A stretch of 64,000 nt of DNA from positions 1-64,000 of the forward strand of contig JAFGJK010000031.1 of the NCBI GenBank assembly GCA_016929135.1, read 5' to 3'. The notes under the pieces were generated by a model that saw only the letters and a program-made list of their open reading frames with translations, had not been told where the DNA came from and made no database searches. The translations under genes and the position numbers were made by a program. Each line of letters starts with the position of its first letter. Positions within the stretch are counted from its first letter, which is position 1. This document shows positions 15,244 through 24,905 of this stretch, in pieces. Origin of the DNA: Spirochaetota bacterium. GTDB lineage: Bacteria; Spirochaetota; UBA4802; UBA5550.

Positions 15244-16305
15244 ATGGGTGACGGTTCGTTATCACAGGATGAAATAGACGCCTTATTGCAGGGCGCCGAT
15301 GACATGCTCTCGCCGGCAGGACCGGCCCCGGCCGCCGATTTCGGACCCGCCGGAGGCACCTCCTTCACGATGGCGGAGCAGAACGCCATACGGGATTCCG
15401 TGGGGATGGCCGTTCAGTCCGCCGCGCCGATGCTGAGCGGCTATCTGGGCGGGAAGAACCTCATGATAGGCAATCCAGTGGTGGAGGTGAAGTCCCCGGA
15501 CGCGGTGCGCGCCGATTTCCCGCGCCAGTACGTGCAGGTGGCCCTGGATTACGGCGGCTCGGTGAGCGGCAAGAACCTGGTGGTCTTCAACAAGCGCGAT
15601 GCCGGCTCCATCTCCTCCCTCATGATGGGGGACGAATCGGGCACCCCGCCGGCGGATCTGTCGGAGGCGCACCAGAGCACCATTCAGGAATTCACCAACC
15701 AGCTCCTCTCCTCCATGGCGACTCAGATCGCCGGGACGCACGGGGGCGGGGTGAGCACGTCTCCCGCCACGGTGATCGTGGCGAACAACGCCTATGACCT
15801 GCAGATCCCGGCCGGGAAGGAGATCGTCAAGGTGACCTACGATCTGGTCATCGACGGGATCGTGAATTCCAAGCTCTATCACCTGATGGACACGGGTCTC
15901 GCCTCGGGCCTCACCAGGGGCGCGGCGGCACCGCCGCAGCAGCACATGATGCAGGCGCCGGCCTTCCAGCAGCCGCAGATGGGGAGCGTCGGGGTGAGCC
16001 CCGTGAAGTTTCCGCCCCTGGACGAGGGGATTCCCCAGGGCGTGGGGGGGAACATATCGCTGATCCTCGACGTCCCCATGACCCTCACGGTGGAGCTGGG
16101 GAGGACCACGCAGCTCGTGCAGGACATCCTGGGGCTCGGCGAGGGGTCCATCATCGAGCTGGACAAGCTGGCGGGCGAGCCGGTGGACCTCCTGGTGAAC
16201 GGCAAGCTGATCGCCAAGGGTGAAGTGGTGGTCATCGATGAGAACTTCGGGGTACGCGTCACCGACATCGTGAGCCCGGCGGAGCGGCTTAGCGGCATCC
16301 AGTAA
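15244..16305 (+). CDS. fliN: Flagellar motor switch protein FliN/FliY type
   Basis: 353 residues. The N-terminal LSQDEIDALLQG is the CheY-binding peptide also found in FliM. A CheC-like middle region (about 45-215) holds one EFTN...SP element but the first CheC active-site motif is not recognisable. A Gln/Met/Pro-rich linker leads to a clear C-terminal SpoA domain (about 270-350, LDVPMTLTVELGR ... VVIDENFGVRVTDI). This is the long FliY architecture. No fliM gene precedes it. Confidence 0.85.
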   Translation: MGDGSLSQDEIDALLQGADDMLSPAGPAPAADFGPAGGTSFTMAEQNAIRDSVGMAVQSAAPMLSGYLGGKNLMIGNPVVEVKSPDAVRADFPRQYVQVALDYGGSVSGKNLVVFNKRDAGSISSLMMGDESGTPPADLSEAHQSTIQEFTNQLLSSMATQIAGTHGGGVSTSPATVIVANNAYDLQIPAGKEIVKVTYDLVIDGIVNSKLYHLMDTGLASGLTRGAAAPPQQHMMQAPAFQQPQMGSVGVSPVKFPPLDEGIPQGVGGNISLILDVPMTLTVELGRTTQLVQDILGLGEGSIIELDKLAGEPVDLLVNGKLIAKGEVVVIDENFGVRVTDIVSPAERLSGIQ

Positions 16306-16315
16306 CGGCGGGATA

Positions 16316-17233
16316 ATGGCGAAGGGCACAAAGGAATTCGATCTGAAGCGACATAATTCTATGAGACATAACATTCAGCACAGCACCGGTCCGCTTCTAA
16401 CGGCGGTACCGCTCCGCCTGGCGGTGATCGGGTCGATCCTCTGTGCCCTCCTGTTCCTGTGCGGCGGCGAGGGGTTTTCCCAGGCGCGGAGAAACACCGC
16501 CAGATCGGAGCGGAAAACCGAGGCGAAGCGGCGCGACACCAGGGCCGGCAGGGACCAGAAGAAGGAGTCCCAGGAGCAGGCCGCTGCCGGGGAGGTGGAT
16601 GCGGCCGGAAAGGAATCGCCCTCCGGGGGGGACGATGCGGCGGTGAAAAAGGGCGACGAAAAGGCCGCCGCGGCCGGAAACGAGGGGCTCCCGATGCGGG
16701 AATACCGTGATGACGATTTCAGGCCCCAGGTGGAGGAGGAATCCTACGTCTGGCTCCTTTTCAAGACCATATTCGTCCTCGGATCGATTGTCGGCGTGTT
16801 CTACCTTTTTTTCAAGTTCGTCACGAAAAAAACCGGGATGCAGATACTGGGGCAGGAGGTGATGCGCATCCTCTCGGTGATGCCCCTGGGACAGAACAAG
16901 TTCATCCACGTGGTGGATCTGGCGGGAAGGGTGCTGGTGCTGGGGGTGACCGACGGCGCCATCAGCGTCATCACGGAGATCCGTGAGAAGGACGAGATCG
17001 ACAGGATCAGGATGCTCAGCACCCGCGGCGGGGAGGTGAAGCCCGGGGGGTTCCAGGAATACCTGACGGCGCAGATCAGCAGGGTCGTGGAGAAGGTGAA
17101 CGAGCTGCGACGGCCGAAGGCGACGGCCCGGGAGGTTGCCGCGGAGCTGCCGGGCGAGGCGGACCTCAGCTATCTGCGGGAGCACCGGAGACGGTTGAGG
17201 GACCTGAATGGGAACGGCGATGAAGAGGAATAG
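16316..17233 (+). CDS. fliO: Flagellar biosynthesis protein FliO
   Basis: 305 residues. There is a signal-like hydrophobic segment around 30-50, a long charged Lys/Glu/Ala-rich region, a membrane span near 143-162 (LLFKTIFVLGSIVGVFYLFF), then the FliO domain with MRILSVMPLGQNKFIHVVDL and VLVLGVTDGAISVI. It is larger than enteric FliO because of the periplasmic insertion. It overlaps fliP by 26 bases if that gene starts at 17208. Confidence 0.85.
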   Translation: MAKGTKEFDLKRHNSMRHNIQHSTGPLLTAVPLRLAVIGSILCALLFLCGGEGFSQARRNTARSERKTEAKRRDTRAGRDQKKESQEQAAAGEVDAAGKESPSGGDDAAVKKGDEKAAAAGNEGLPMREYRDDDFRPQVEEESYVWLLFKTIFVLGSIVGVFYLFFKFVTKKTGMQILGQEVMRILSVMPLGQNKFIHVVDLAGRVLVLGVTDGAISVITEIREKDEIDRIRMLSTRGGEVKPGGFQEYLTAQISRVVEKVNELRRPKATAREVAAELPGEADLSYLREHRRRLRDLNGNGDEEE

Positions 17234-17990
17234 GCGGATCATCATCTGCGGGCTTCTGGCCATGCTGATCCTGGTGCCCGGGGTCTCCTACCCCCAGGAC
17301 GCCGGCCTCCGCATGCCGATACCCAAGGTCACCTTCGATATCCGCGAGGCCACCACCCCCAGGGACGTGGCCCTGTCGCTCCAGATACTCTTCCTTCTGA
17401 CGATATTGACGCTGGCCCCCTCGCTCATCATCATGATGACCTCCTTCACCAGGGTGGTGATCGTCCTGGACTTCGTGAAGCGGGCACTGTCGCTGCAGCA
17501 GATGCCCCCGAACCAGGTGATCGTGGGACTCTCGATCTTTCTGACCGTGTTCATCATGGCGCCGACCTTCACCGAGATCAACAACACCGCCCTGCAGCCC
17601 TACCTGAAGGGGCAGATCAACAACGAGGCGTTTTTCGACAAGGGGATGGCGCCGCTCAGGGACTTCATGTTCCGCCAGACCAGGGAGAAGGACATCGCGC
17701 TCTTCATCAACCTGGCAAAGCTGGAGCGGCCCAGGACCAGGGCCGATGTGCCCACTCACTGCCTGATCCCCGCCTTCATGATCAGCGAGCTGAAGCGGGC
17801 CTTCGAGATCGGGGTGTACATATTCATCCCCTTCATCGTCATCGACATGATCGTGGCGAGCGCGCTCATGGCCATGGGGATGATCATGCTCCCGCCGGTC
17901 ATGATCTCGCTCCCGTTCAAGATAATTCTCTTCGTGCTGGTGGACGGATGGAACCTGCTCGTCTATGAGCTGGTGAGGTCCTTCCGATGA
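17208..17990 (+). CDS. fliP: Flagellar export apparatus protein FliP
   Basis: 260 residues; the ATG at 17220 (MKRNRR) is an alternative start. A signal peptide ends near residue 30 (VPGVSYPQD), followed by four membrane spans. Signatures: LSLQILFLLTILTLAPSLII, MMTSFTRVVIVL, IPAFMISELKRAFEIG and FKIILFVLVDGWNLL. It forms the export gate with FliQ and FliR. Confidence 0.96.
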   Translation: MGTAMKRNRRIIICGLLAMLILVPGVSYPQDAGLRMPIPKVTFDIREATTPRDVALSLQILFLLTILTLAPSLIIMMTSFTRVVIVLDFVKRALSLQQMPPNQVIVGLSIFLTVFIMAPTFTEINNTALQPYLKGQINNEAFFDKGMAPLRDFMFRQTREKDIALFINLAKLERPRTRADVPTHCLIPAFMISELKRAFEIGVYIFIPFIVIDMIVASALMAMGMIMLPPVMISLPFKIILFVLVDGWNLLVYELVRSFR

Positions 17991-18012
17991 CGGATACCCG
18001 GAGGTTGCGCCG

Positions 18013-18285
18013 ATGACCGAGCTTGTGGTGATAAAGATTATGCGGGAATCGCTGATGACGACGCTCATCGTGTCGGCGCCGATACTGATCGTGGGGATGC
18101 TCGTGGGGCTCGTGGTGTCGATATTCCAGACCACCACCTCCATCCAGGAGCAGACCCTTACCTTCGTGCCGAAGATCATCGCCATCTTCGCGGCCATCGT
18201 CCTCTTCGCCTCCTGGATAATCCGTTCCCTTGTGTCGTACACGACGCATATCTTTTCGCTCATTGAAAAAACGGGGGGAGGGTGA
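18013..18285 (+). CDS. fliQ: Flagellar export apparatus protein FliQ
   Basis: 90 residues with two membrane spans; QTTTSIQEQTLTFVPKIIAI is the family signature. It overlaps fliR by four bases (ATGA-type junction). Confidence 0.95.
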   Translation: MTELVVIKIMRESLMTTLIVSAPILIVGMLVGLVVSIFQTTTSIQEQTLTFVPKIIAIFAAIVLFASWIIRSLVSYTTHIFSLIEKTGGG

Positions 18286-19064
18286 TGCGGTATTTCGTCT
18301 ATCACTTCCAGGTCTTCCTCCTGATCATGATCCGCCTGAACGCAATGTTCGTCATTGCGCCTTTTTTTTCAAGCGACGTTATACCGTTCCGGATGAAGAT
18401 ACTCCTCTGCTTCTTCACGACCCTGGTGATATTCCCCGTGGTGGCCTCGCAGGGGTACCGGCTGCCGGGTAACATGGCCGAGTACTCGATCCTGATCCTC
18501 CGGGAGGTGGGGATCGGGCTCTACCTCGGGTTCCTGGTGGCCGTGGTCTTCTCCGCCTTCCAGCTGGCGGGCCAGTTCTTCGCCGTGCAGATCGGCTTCG
18601 GCATCAACGAGGTGCTGGACCCCCTGGGGCAGGTCTCGGTGCCGCTCCTGGGACAGCTGAAGAACCTCATCGGCATCCTGGTCTTCCTGGCGATAAACGG
18701 GCACCACATGATGATACGCGCGATCTACCGCTCCTACGATCTGGCGCCGGTGTTCCAGCTCAGCGTCTCCTCCAGCGGCAGCCTGGCGCGCTACCTGATG
18801 CATTCCTTCAGCGGAATGTTCGTCGTGGCGCTGAAGATCGCGCTGCCGGTGGTGGTGACGGCCTTCCTGGTGACGATAAGCCTGGGCATCCTTGCGAAGG
18901 TTGCCCCGCAGATGAATATTATGATGTTCGGGTTCCCCTTCCAGATCGTGGTCTCCTTCGGCATCCTGATCCTCGCCACGCCGCTCATCGTCAGGGTGAT
19001 GCACGTGGCGCTGGAGCGGACCTTTACCTTCGTCACCAGGGTTCTGGTGCACTGGCCGATATAG
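18282..19064 (+). CDS. fliR: Flagellar export apparatus protein FliR
   Basis: 260 residues with about six membrane spans. It has an N-terminal FLLIMIRLNAMFVIAPFF, a central QLAGQFFAVQIGFGINEVLDP and a C-terminal PLIVRVMHVALERTF, all typical. It is translated directly after fliQ and is followed by flhB after 20 bases. Confidence 0.95.
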   Translation: MMRYFVYHFQVFLLIMIRLNAMFVIAPFFSSDVIPFRMKILLCFFTTLVIFPVVASQGYRLPGNMAEYSILILREVGIGLYLGFLVAVVFSAFQLAGQFFAVQIGFGINEVLDPLGQVSVPLLGQLKNLIGILVFLAINGHHMMIRAIYRSYDLAPVFQLSVSSSGSLARYLMHSFSGMFVVALKIALPVVVTAFLVTISLGILAKVAPQMNIMMFGFPFQIVVSFGILILATPLIVRVMHVALERTFTFVTRVLVHWPI

Positions 19065-19084
19065 GGGGGGGGACGGGGCGGATC

Positions 19085-20242
19085 ATGGCTGATTTCTTGA
19101 GAGAGTACATCCTCTGGTCAGACAACCGGCATTCCGGGCGGTTCCGCTTCGACCTGCAGCTCTTCGCGGCGGAGGACGAGGGGAGGACCGAGGAGCCGAC
19201 CGAGAAGAAGATCCGGGAGGCCAGGGAGCGCGGGCAGGTGGCCAAGACCATGGAGCTCCCCCAGGCGGCGGTGGTGATCGCCGGGGTTGGGGTGGTGCTC
19301 CTTCTGGGGACCTTCATCTTCGAGATACTGGCCAAGGTGACGAGGTATTACCTCTCCAGCTTCTCGGGGATGAGCATGACCACCAGGACCCTGGGACTGG
19401 ATTTCGCCGCGATACTCTGGGAGTCCTCCAAGATCCTGCTCCCCATCTTCGGCGCCTCCATCATCGCGGCCGTCCTGGGGAACGTGGTACAGGTGGGCTT
19501 CCAGGTGTCCACGCACCCGCTGAAGCTCGACTGGAGCAAGCTCAAGTTCGACCCGGCCACCGTCATGAAGCGGGTCTTCTTCTCGAAGCAGGTGGCGATG
19601 AACCTGGTGAAGTCCCTTGTGAAGGTTGCGGCCATCGGCTTCATATCGTACCTGATCATCGCCAACGACTTCGAGGAGATCATGAGGACCCCGGACGTCT
19701 CGCTGGCCTCGGCGTTTCAGGTGATGTGCTTCGCGGCCTTCAAGATCATCGTGTGGTCCGCCGTGATCCTTCTGGCACTGTCGATACCGGATTACTTCTT
19801 CCAGCGGCAGGAGTTCATGGAGTCGTTGAAGATGACCAAGCAGGAGATGAAGGAAGAGCTGAAGGAGACCATGGGGGACCCCTACATGCGCGCCAGGCTT
19901 CGGGAGATGCAGCGCGAGATCGTCATGAAGAACATGATACGGGAGGTCCCCAAGGCGGACGTGGTGGTGACGAACCCGACGCACTATTCCGTGGCCCTGA
20001 AATACGACATGGGGGCCATGGAGGCGCCGACGGTCATTGCCAAGGGGATGGACAGCATGGCCCTGCGCATACGGGAGATCGCCCGGGAGCACGGGGTCCC
20101 GATGATAGAGAACAGGCCATTGGCGCAGGAGATGTACCGGCGCCTGGAGGTGGGGGATATAATTCCGGAAGACCTTTTCTACGCGGTGTCGCTCATCTAC
20201 GCCGAGCTATACCGCAAGAAGGAGTTCAAGGCGGCCATATAG
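19085..20242 (+). CDS. flhB: Flagellar export specificity protein FlhB
   Basis: 385 residues: cytoplasmic start with the EEPTEKKIREARERGQV signature after an N-terminal extension of about 35 residues, four membrane spans, and the self-cleavage site NPTH at residues 297-300 followed by YSVALKYD. The extra N-terminal segment (FLREYILWSDNRHSGRFRFDL) is also seen in spirochaete and Firmicute homologues. It controls the switch of export substrate. Confidence 0.96.
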   Translation: MADFLREYILWSDNRHSGRFRFDLQLFAAEDEGRTEEPTEKKIREARERGQVAKTMELPQAAVVIAGVGVVLLLGTFIFEILAKVTRYYLSSFSGMSMTTRTLGLDFAAILWESSKILLPIFGASIIAAVLGNVVQVGFQVSTHPLKLDWSKLKFDPATVMKRVFFSKQVAMNLVKSLVKVAAIGFISYLIIANDFEEIMRTPDVSLASAFQVMCFAAFKIIVWSAVILLALSIPDYFFQRQEFMESLKMTKQEMKEELKETMGDPYMRARLREMQREIVMKNMIREVPKADVVVTNPTHYSVALKYDMGAMEAPTVIAKGMDSMALRIREIAREHGVPMIENRPLAQEMYRRLEVGDIIPEDLFYAVSLIYAELYRKKEFKAAI

Positions 20243-20303
20243 CGGCCGACGTGCCGGGAGACACCGGGACGGGGACTAATCACAGGTTCACAGGAGACGC
20301 TCC

Positions 20304-22406
20304 ATGGCCGAGGGAGGAGCAGGGGTAATGGATTTTTTCAGCAACAGGGAGTGGATGCAGAAGACCGATATCCTGATCGGCATCGGCGTCATCGCCGTCG
20401 TGGTGATGCTGGTGATTCCGCTCCCCACGTTCCTTTTGGACTTTCTCCTGGCAGTCAGCGTCATGCTGGGGGTGCTGACCCTCCTCATCGTCATGTACAT
20501 CCCCCGGTCCTTCGACTTCTCGGTGTTCCCGTCGCTGCTTCTCATCACGACGGTATTCAGGCTCGCCCTGAACGTGTCGTCCACCAGGCTCATCCTCCTC
20601 CAGGGGGCTGCCTTCGACGGGAAGATCATCCGGTCCTTCGGCAACTTCGTCGTGGGGGGGAACTACGTCGTCGGCTTCATCGTCTTCATCATCCTCACGG
20701 CGGTGCAGTTCATCGTTATCACCAAGGGCGCCACGAGGACCGCGGAGGTGGCGGCCCGGTTCACCCTTGACGCGATGCCGGGGAAGCAGATGAGTATCGA
20801 CTCAGACCTCTCCAACGGGCTCATCACCGAGGACGAGGCCAGGGTGCGCAGGGAGGAGGTGCGGAAGGAGGCAGATTTTTACGGCGCCATGGACGGTGCC
20901 TCGAAGTTCGTCCAGGGCGACGTCAAGGTGGGCATCATCATCACCTTCATAAACGTCATCGGCGGATTCATCATCGGCATGGCCATGAGGAACGAGTCCT
21001 TCGACGTGGCGCTCAGGACATACACGCTGCTCACCATCGGCGACGGCCTGGTGACCCAGATCCCGTCGCTCCTCATCACCACGGCCACCGGTATCATCGT
21101 CACCAGGGCCGTCTCCAAGGAGAACCTGGGGATCGACCTGGGCAACCAGATGGGCTCCCAGCCCAGGGCGCTCTTCATCACCGCCTCGGCCCTTGGCGCC
21201 TCTGCCCTGATCCCCGGCTTCCCGAAGGTCGCCGTACTCCTGGTGGCCGCAGGCCTGGGGGCCCTGGGTTACCTGCTCACCAGGTCGAAGGAGGAGGAGA
21301 AGAGGGTCACCGAGAAGAAGCAGAAGGACGCCGCATTGAAGGAGCACCGGCCGGAGGACGTGTCGCAGCTCATCCAGGTGGATCCGCTGGAGGTGGAGAT
21401 CGGCTACAACCTGATACCCCTGGTGGATCCGGAGCAGGGGGGGACGCTCCTGGACAGGGTCACCAACATACGGCGGAGGAGCGCCATCGACATGGGGCTC
21501 ATCGTTCCCCCCATCAGGATCAGGGACAACATGGAGCTGGAGCCGGAGGCCTACTCCATCCTCATCAAGGGGGTCGACGTGGGCCGCGGGGAGCTTCAGG
21601 TGAGCAAGCTCATGGCAATGGATTCCGGCGACGTGCAGGAGAAGATCCAGGGGGACGAGTTCATCGAGCCGGTTTTCGGGCTCCACGCGATCTGGATCAC
21701 GCCGGACCTGCGGGACACGGCGGAGAGCAGGGGCTACACGGTGGTGGACTGCCCGACGATCATCGCCACGCACCTCACCGAGGTGATCAAGCGCCACGCC
21801 GACGAGATCCTGGGACGCCAGGAGGTCCAGAAGCTGATGGACAACGTGAAGGGGGACTACCCGGCGGTGATTACGGAGATAAACGAGAAGAAGATATCGC
21901 TGGGCGAGGTGCAGAAGGTGCTGCAGAACCTGCTGAGGGAGCGGGTCTCGATCCGCAACATCGTGACCATACTGGAGTCGCTGGCCAGCTACGTGGACCA
22001 CACCAGGGACGCCGGGCTCCTCACGGAGTACGTGAGGGGCGCGCTGGCCAGGCAGATCACGAAATCCTACGTCGACGAGCGCGGCACGCTCTCGGTCATC
22101 ACCGTTGATCCGGAGATCGAGAATATAATACGCAGCGCGATCTTCGAGGACCCGGTGGAGGGGCGCGTGCTGGGCTTGGACCCGGAGACGCACAAGATGG
22201 TTCTGGGGTCGCTGATAGAGGCGTTCAACAGGGTCAAGGGGATGGGATACGAGGTGGTCTACCTGGTGTCGCCGCAGATACGGAGTGTCTTGTTCTCACT
22301 GCTGGAGCGGGAGATCCCCAGCCCGGTGGTGCTGTCATACAATGAGGTGTCGAAGACTATAAAGGTCTCGGTGATCGCATCGGCCCTGATGCCGACGGCC
22401 GCGTAG
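20304..22406 (+). CDS. flhA: Flagellar export apparatus protein FlhA
   Basis: 700 residues. The N-terminal half has about eight membrane spans and the FHIPEP-family signature RTAEVAARFTLDAMPGKQM near residue 155. The cytoplasmic half (about 330-700) is the substrate-docking domain. An in-frame ATG at 20328 is an alternative start. It is the last of the fliO-flhA export block; flhF follows after 73 bases. Confidence 0.97.
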   Translation: MAEGGAGVMDFFSNREWMQKTDILIGIGVIAVVVMLVIPLPTFLLDFLLAVSVMLGVLTLLIVMYIPRSFDFSVFPSLLLITTVFRLALNVSSTRLILLQGAAFDGKIIRSFGNFVVGGNYVVGFIVFIILTAVQFIVITKGATRTAEVAARFTLDAMPGKQMSIDSDLSNGLITEDEARVRREEVRKEADFYGAMDGASKFVQGDVKVGIIITFINVIGGFIIGMAMRNESFDVALRTYTLLTIGDGLVTQIPSLLITTATGIIVTRAVSKENLGIDLGNQMGSQPRALFITASALGASALIPGFPKVAVLLVAAGLGALGYLLTRSKEEEKRVTEKKQKDAALKEHRPEDVSQLIQVDPLEVEIGYNLIPLVDPEQGGTLLDRVTNIRRRSAIDMGLIVPPIRIRDNMELEPEAYSILIKGVDVGRGELQVSKLMAMDSGDVQEKIQGDEFIEPVFGLHAIWITPDLRDTAESRGYTVVDCPTIIATHLTEVIKRHADEILGRQEVQKLMDNVKGDYPAVITEINEKKISLGEVQKVLQNLLRERVSIRNIVTILESLASYVDHTRDAGLLTEYVRGALARQITKSYVDERGTLSVITVDPEIENIIRSAIFEDPVEGRVLGLDPETHKMVLGSLIEAFNRVKGMGYEVVYLVSPQIRSVLFSLLEREIPSPVVLSYNEVSKTIKVSVIASALMPTAA

Positions 22407-22479
22407 CGCGGCTGCGCCACAAAAAGCGGGGCGAGCGCGCCGGTCAGCGGCGCGACTACACTGAGGGAAGGAGTGTGCT

Positions 22480-23898
22480 ATGAGGTATATCAAGATCCGC
22501 GCGAAGAACTACAATGACGCGATGATGAAGCTGAAGATGGATTACGGCGACGACGCCATCCCCATCAGCCACAAGATGGTGAAGGAGGGGGGATTGTTCA
22601 ACTCGGCGTTCTTCGCCAAGGACGTGGTGGAGCTCACCGCCGCGGTCCAGGACAGGAAGACGGTGAGGAGGGGCGCGCCGGACAAGAAGAGGATCGACGT
22701 CACCGTGGACGACAGGTCTTCCACGGATCCGCTCCCCGCTGCGGCGCCGGCAGGGTTCAGACAGCGGACGCAGCCGAGTCCCTTCACTTCGCTCAACAAG
22801 ACAATCGACGACCTGAACGACAACCTGAACGGCTTCAAGGCCTCGCTCCTGGACCCCAAGAACCACGAGCGCGAAGACCCGCGCGATGCCGGGTCCGCGC
22901 CAGAGCAGACGGTGGCGGTAACCCTGCCGGGTCAGGCCCTCTCCCGGGCCGCGGAGCCGGCATCGGTCCGGCCGCAGGCTCCGGATCCGGCCATCGAGCC
23001 TATCAAGAGGTTCGAGCGGGACTTCGACGAGATCAAGACCGTGCTGAACAGGCTGGTGGCGGACAGGCAGAAGGGTCAGGACCGGGGGCCCTGTGCGGAG
23101 GATGGCGAGGAGAAGACCATCAAGCCCTTCATGGACATCCTGCGGCACAACGATTTTGATCCAGAGGAATCCATCACCATCATCAACGAGGTGAGGAATT
23201 CCATGAGCAAGGAGGACCTTCGTGACCGGTACAAGATCGAGAAGAACCTGAAGGATCTGCTGAGGAGCCGCGTGGTCACCACCGGCCCCTTCAGGACCGG
23301 CAACAGGAAGAAGATCATCATGTTCATGGGACCCACGGGGGTGGGGAAGACCACCACCATGGCAAAGCTGGGGGCCATCTACTCCCTTCGGGAGGGGCAC
23401 GGCGTGGCCTTCATGACGCTGGACAACTACCGGATCGCCGCCACGGAGCAGCTGAAGAAGTATGCGGAGATCATGAATATTCCTGTTCACGTGGTGACCG
23501 GCCAGAGGGAGTTCAAGGACGTCATCGCGAGCGAAAAGGCCGAGATCATCATGGTGGACACCTCGGGGAGGAGCCACAGGAACGAGCTGAAGATATCGGA
23601 GATCAAGAGTTTCGCCGACACGGTGGATTACGACTTCGACAAGGTGCTCTGCGTGAGCGCCAACACGAAAAAGAGCGATCTCAACGATATCTTCAGGTCC
23701 TTCGATGTGATGAACTTCAACGCCATCATCATCACGAAGGTGGACGAGACTTCCTATATCGGCAATGTCATCGATGTGGCCGATAAGTATAACAAGCCCA
23801 TATCCTATTACACGAACGGGCAGGAAGTGCCCAACGATATTGTGGTGGCCGACCCGGATAAGATTGTTGACATGATCGTCGGTACGGGTAATAATTAA
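22480..23898 (+). CDS. flhF: Flagellar SRP-like GTPase FlhF
   Basis: 472 residues. FlhF fixes the place and number of flagella. An N-terminal B domain (MRYIKIRAKNYNDAMMKLK) and a long Pro/Arg-rich linker precede an SRP54-type NG domain with GPTGVGKTTTMAKLG (near 284), TLDNYRIAATEQL, VDTSGRS and TKVDE. The upstream ribosome site GGAAGGAG is strong. It is coupled in position with flhG. Confidence 0.95.
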   Translation: MRYIKIRAKNYNDAMMKLKMDYGDDAIPISHKMVKEGGLFNSAFFAKDVVELTAAVQDRKTVRRGAPDKKRIDVTVDDRSSTDPLPAAAPAGFRQRTQPSPFTSLNKTIDDLNDNLNGFKASLLDPKNHEREDPRDAGSAPEQTVAVTLPGQALSRAAEPASVRPQAPDPAIEPIKRFERDFDEIKTVLNRLVADRQKGQDRGPCAEDGEEKTIKPFMDILRHNDFDPEESITIINEVRNSMSKEDLRDRYKIEKNLKDLLRSRVVTTGPFRTGNRKKIIMFMGPTGVGKTTTMAKLGAIYSLREGHGVAFMTLDNYRIAATEQLKKYAEIMNIPVHVVTGQREFKDVIASEKAEIIMVDTSGRSHRNELKISEIKSFADTVDYDFDKVLCVSANTKKSDLNDIFRSFDVMNFNAIIITKVDETSYIGNVIDVADKYNKPISYYTNGQEVPNDIVVADPDKIVDMIVGTGNN

Positions 23899-23936
23899 CA
23901 CAATTGTTCCCGAGAGGGGGGAGAAGGAGGCATCAG

Positions 23937-24839
23937 GTGGACCAGGCTGCAAATCTCCGAAGGCTTGTCCTGGAGGAAGGGGATAAGAAACTGAAAAAGA
24001 CCAAGACCATCGCCGTCACCAGCGGCAAGGGGGGGGTCGGCAAGACCAGCGTGGCGGTAAGCCTTTCCATCGCCCTCGCCCAGGGGGGATCCTCGGTGAC
24101 GCTCCTGGATGCTGATCTGGGTCTCGCTAACATCAATGTCATCCTGGGAATCATTCCAAAGTACAATCTCTACCACGTGATCAAGGGGAAGAAGAAGCTG
24201 AAGGACATCGTCCTGGACGTGCCGGAGGGCATCAAGATCATCGCCGGCGCCTCGGGATTCCACCAGCTGGCGAACCTTGACCCGAAGCAGCGGAGCACCT
24301 TCATAGAAGCCGTGGCCGAGCTCGATTCCGACGATTTCATGATCATCGACACCGGGGCGGGCGTATCGCAGAACGTGCTCAGCTTCGTCTTCGCCGCGGA
24401 CGAGGTGGTCGTCATCACCACGCCGGAGCCCACCGCCATCACCGACGCATACGGCATCATAAAATCGATCGCGGCGCAGGCTCCGGAGAAGGTCATCAAG
24501 ATCATCGTGAACCGGGTCCAGTCAGTATCGGAGGGGAAGCGGGTCGCCCAGAGGGTCATCAACATAGCCGGGCAGTTCTTGAATATCAAGGTGGAGAACC
24601 TGGGTTTCATCTTCGAGGACATGTATGTGCCGAAATCTGTCCGGAACCAGAAGCCCTTTATCGTGAGCTACCCGAGATCGAAGGCCTCCGGATGCATCCA
24701 GATAATCGCCGACAGGATCAACAACAGGGCTATCGATACGGCCAGGGGGAGCGGCTTGGCGTCGTTTTTCAAGAACCTTTTCGTGAGCCATGAAGCGGAG
24801 GACGTGGATGACGAGCCGGAGGAAGAGGGTGATTCGTGA
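23937..24839 (+). CDS. flhG: MinD-like ATPase FlhG
   Basis: 300 residues from the GTG at 23937, which has AAGGAGG six bases upstream; the frame opens earlier with a TTG at 23904 lacking such a site. The N-terminus is a DQAANLRRL motif (the FlhF-activating DQAxxLR helix), then the deviant Walker A SGKGGVGKTSVAVSLS, DADLGLANINVILG and IIDTGAGVSQNV. The C-terminus lacks an obvious amphipathic MinD membrane helix but has an acidic tail. It regulates flagellar number with FlhF. Confidence 0.94.
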   Translation: MDQAANLRRLVLEEGDKKLKKTKTIAVTSGKGGVGKTSVAVSLSIALAQGGSSVTLLDADLGLANINVILGIIPKYNLYHVIKGKKKLKDIVLDVPEGIKIIAGASGFHQLANLDPKQRSTFIEAVAELDSDDFMIIDTGAGVSQNVLSFVFAADEVVVITTPEPTAITDAYGIIKSIAAQAPEKVIKIIVNRVQSVSEGKRVAQRVINIAGQFLNIKVENLGFIFEDMYVPKSVRNQKPFIVSYPRSKASGCIQIIADRINNRAIDTARGSGLASFFKNLFVSHEAEDVDDEPEEEGDS

Positions 24840-24847
24840 AAAATGTG

Positions 24848-24875
24848 TTGATTTGTCCCTTTTATATGGTACATT
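24848..24875 (+). promoter_or_regulatory. Possible promoter before the hypothetical/fliA block
   Basis: TTGATT (24848-24853), 16 bases, TACATT (24870-24875) in a short AT-rich gap after flhG. The boxes match only four of six each. Confidence 0.35.
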
Positions 24876-24905
24876 AATAAAAAAGAATTCCGGGTACTCC
24901 CTGTT

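Noticed and set aside
17166..18305. 379-residue minus-strand frame
   Set aside because: It lies antisense to fliP and fliQ and is His/Asp/Gly-rich, a shadow of membrane-protein codons.
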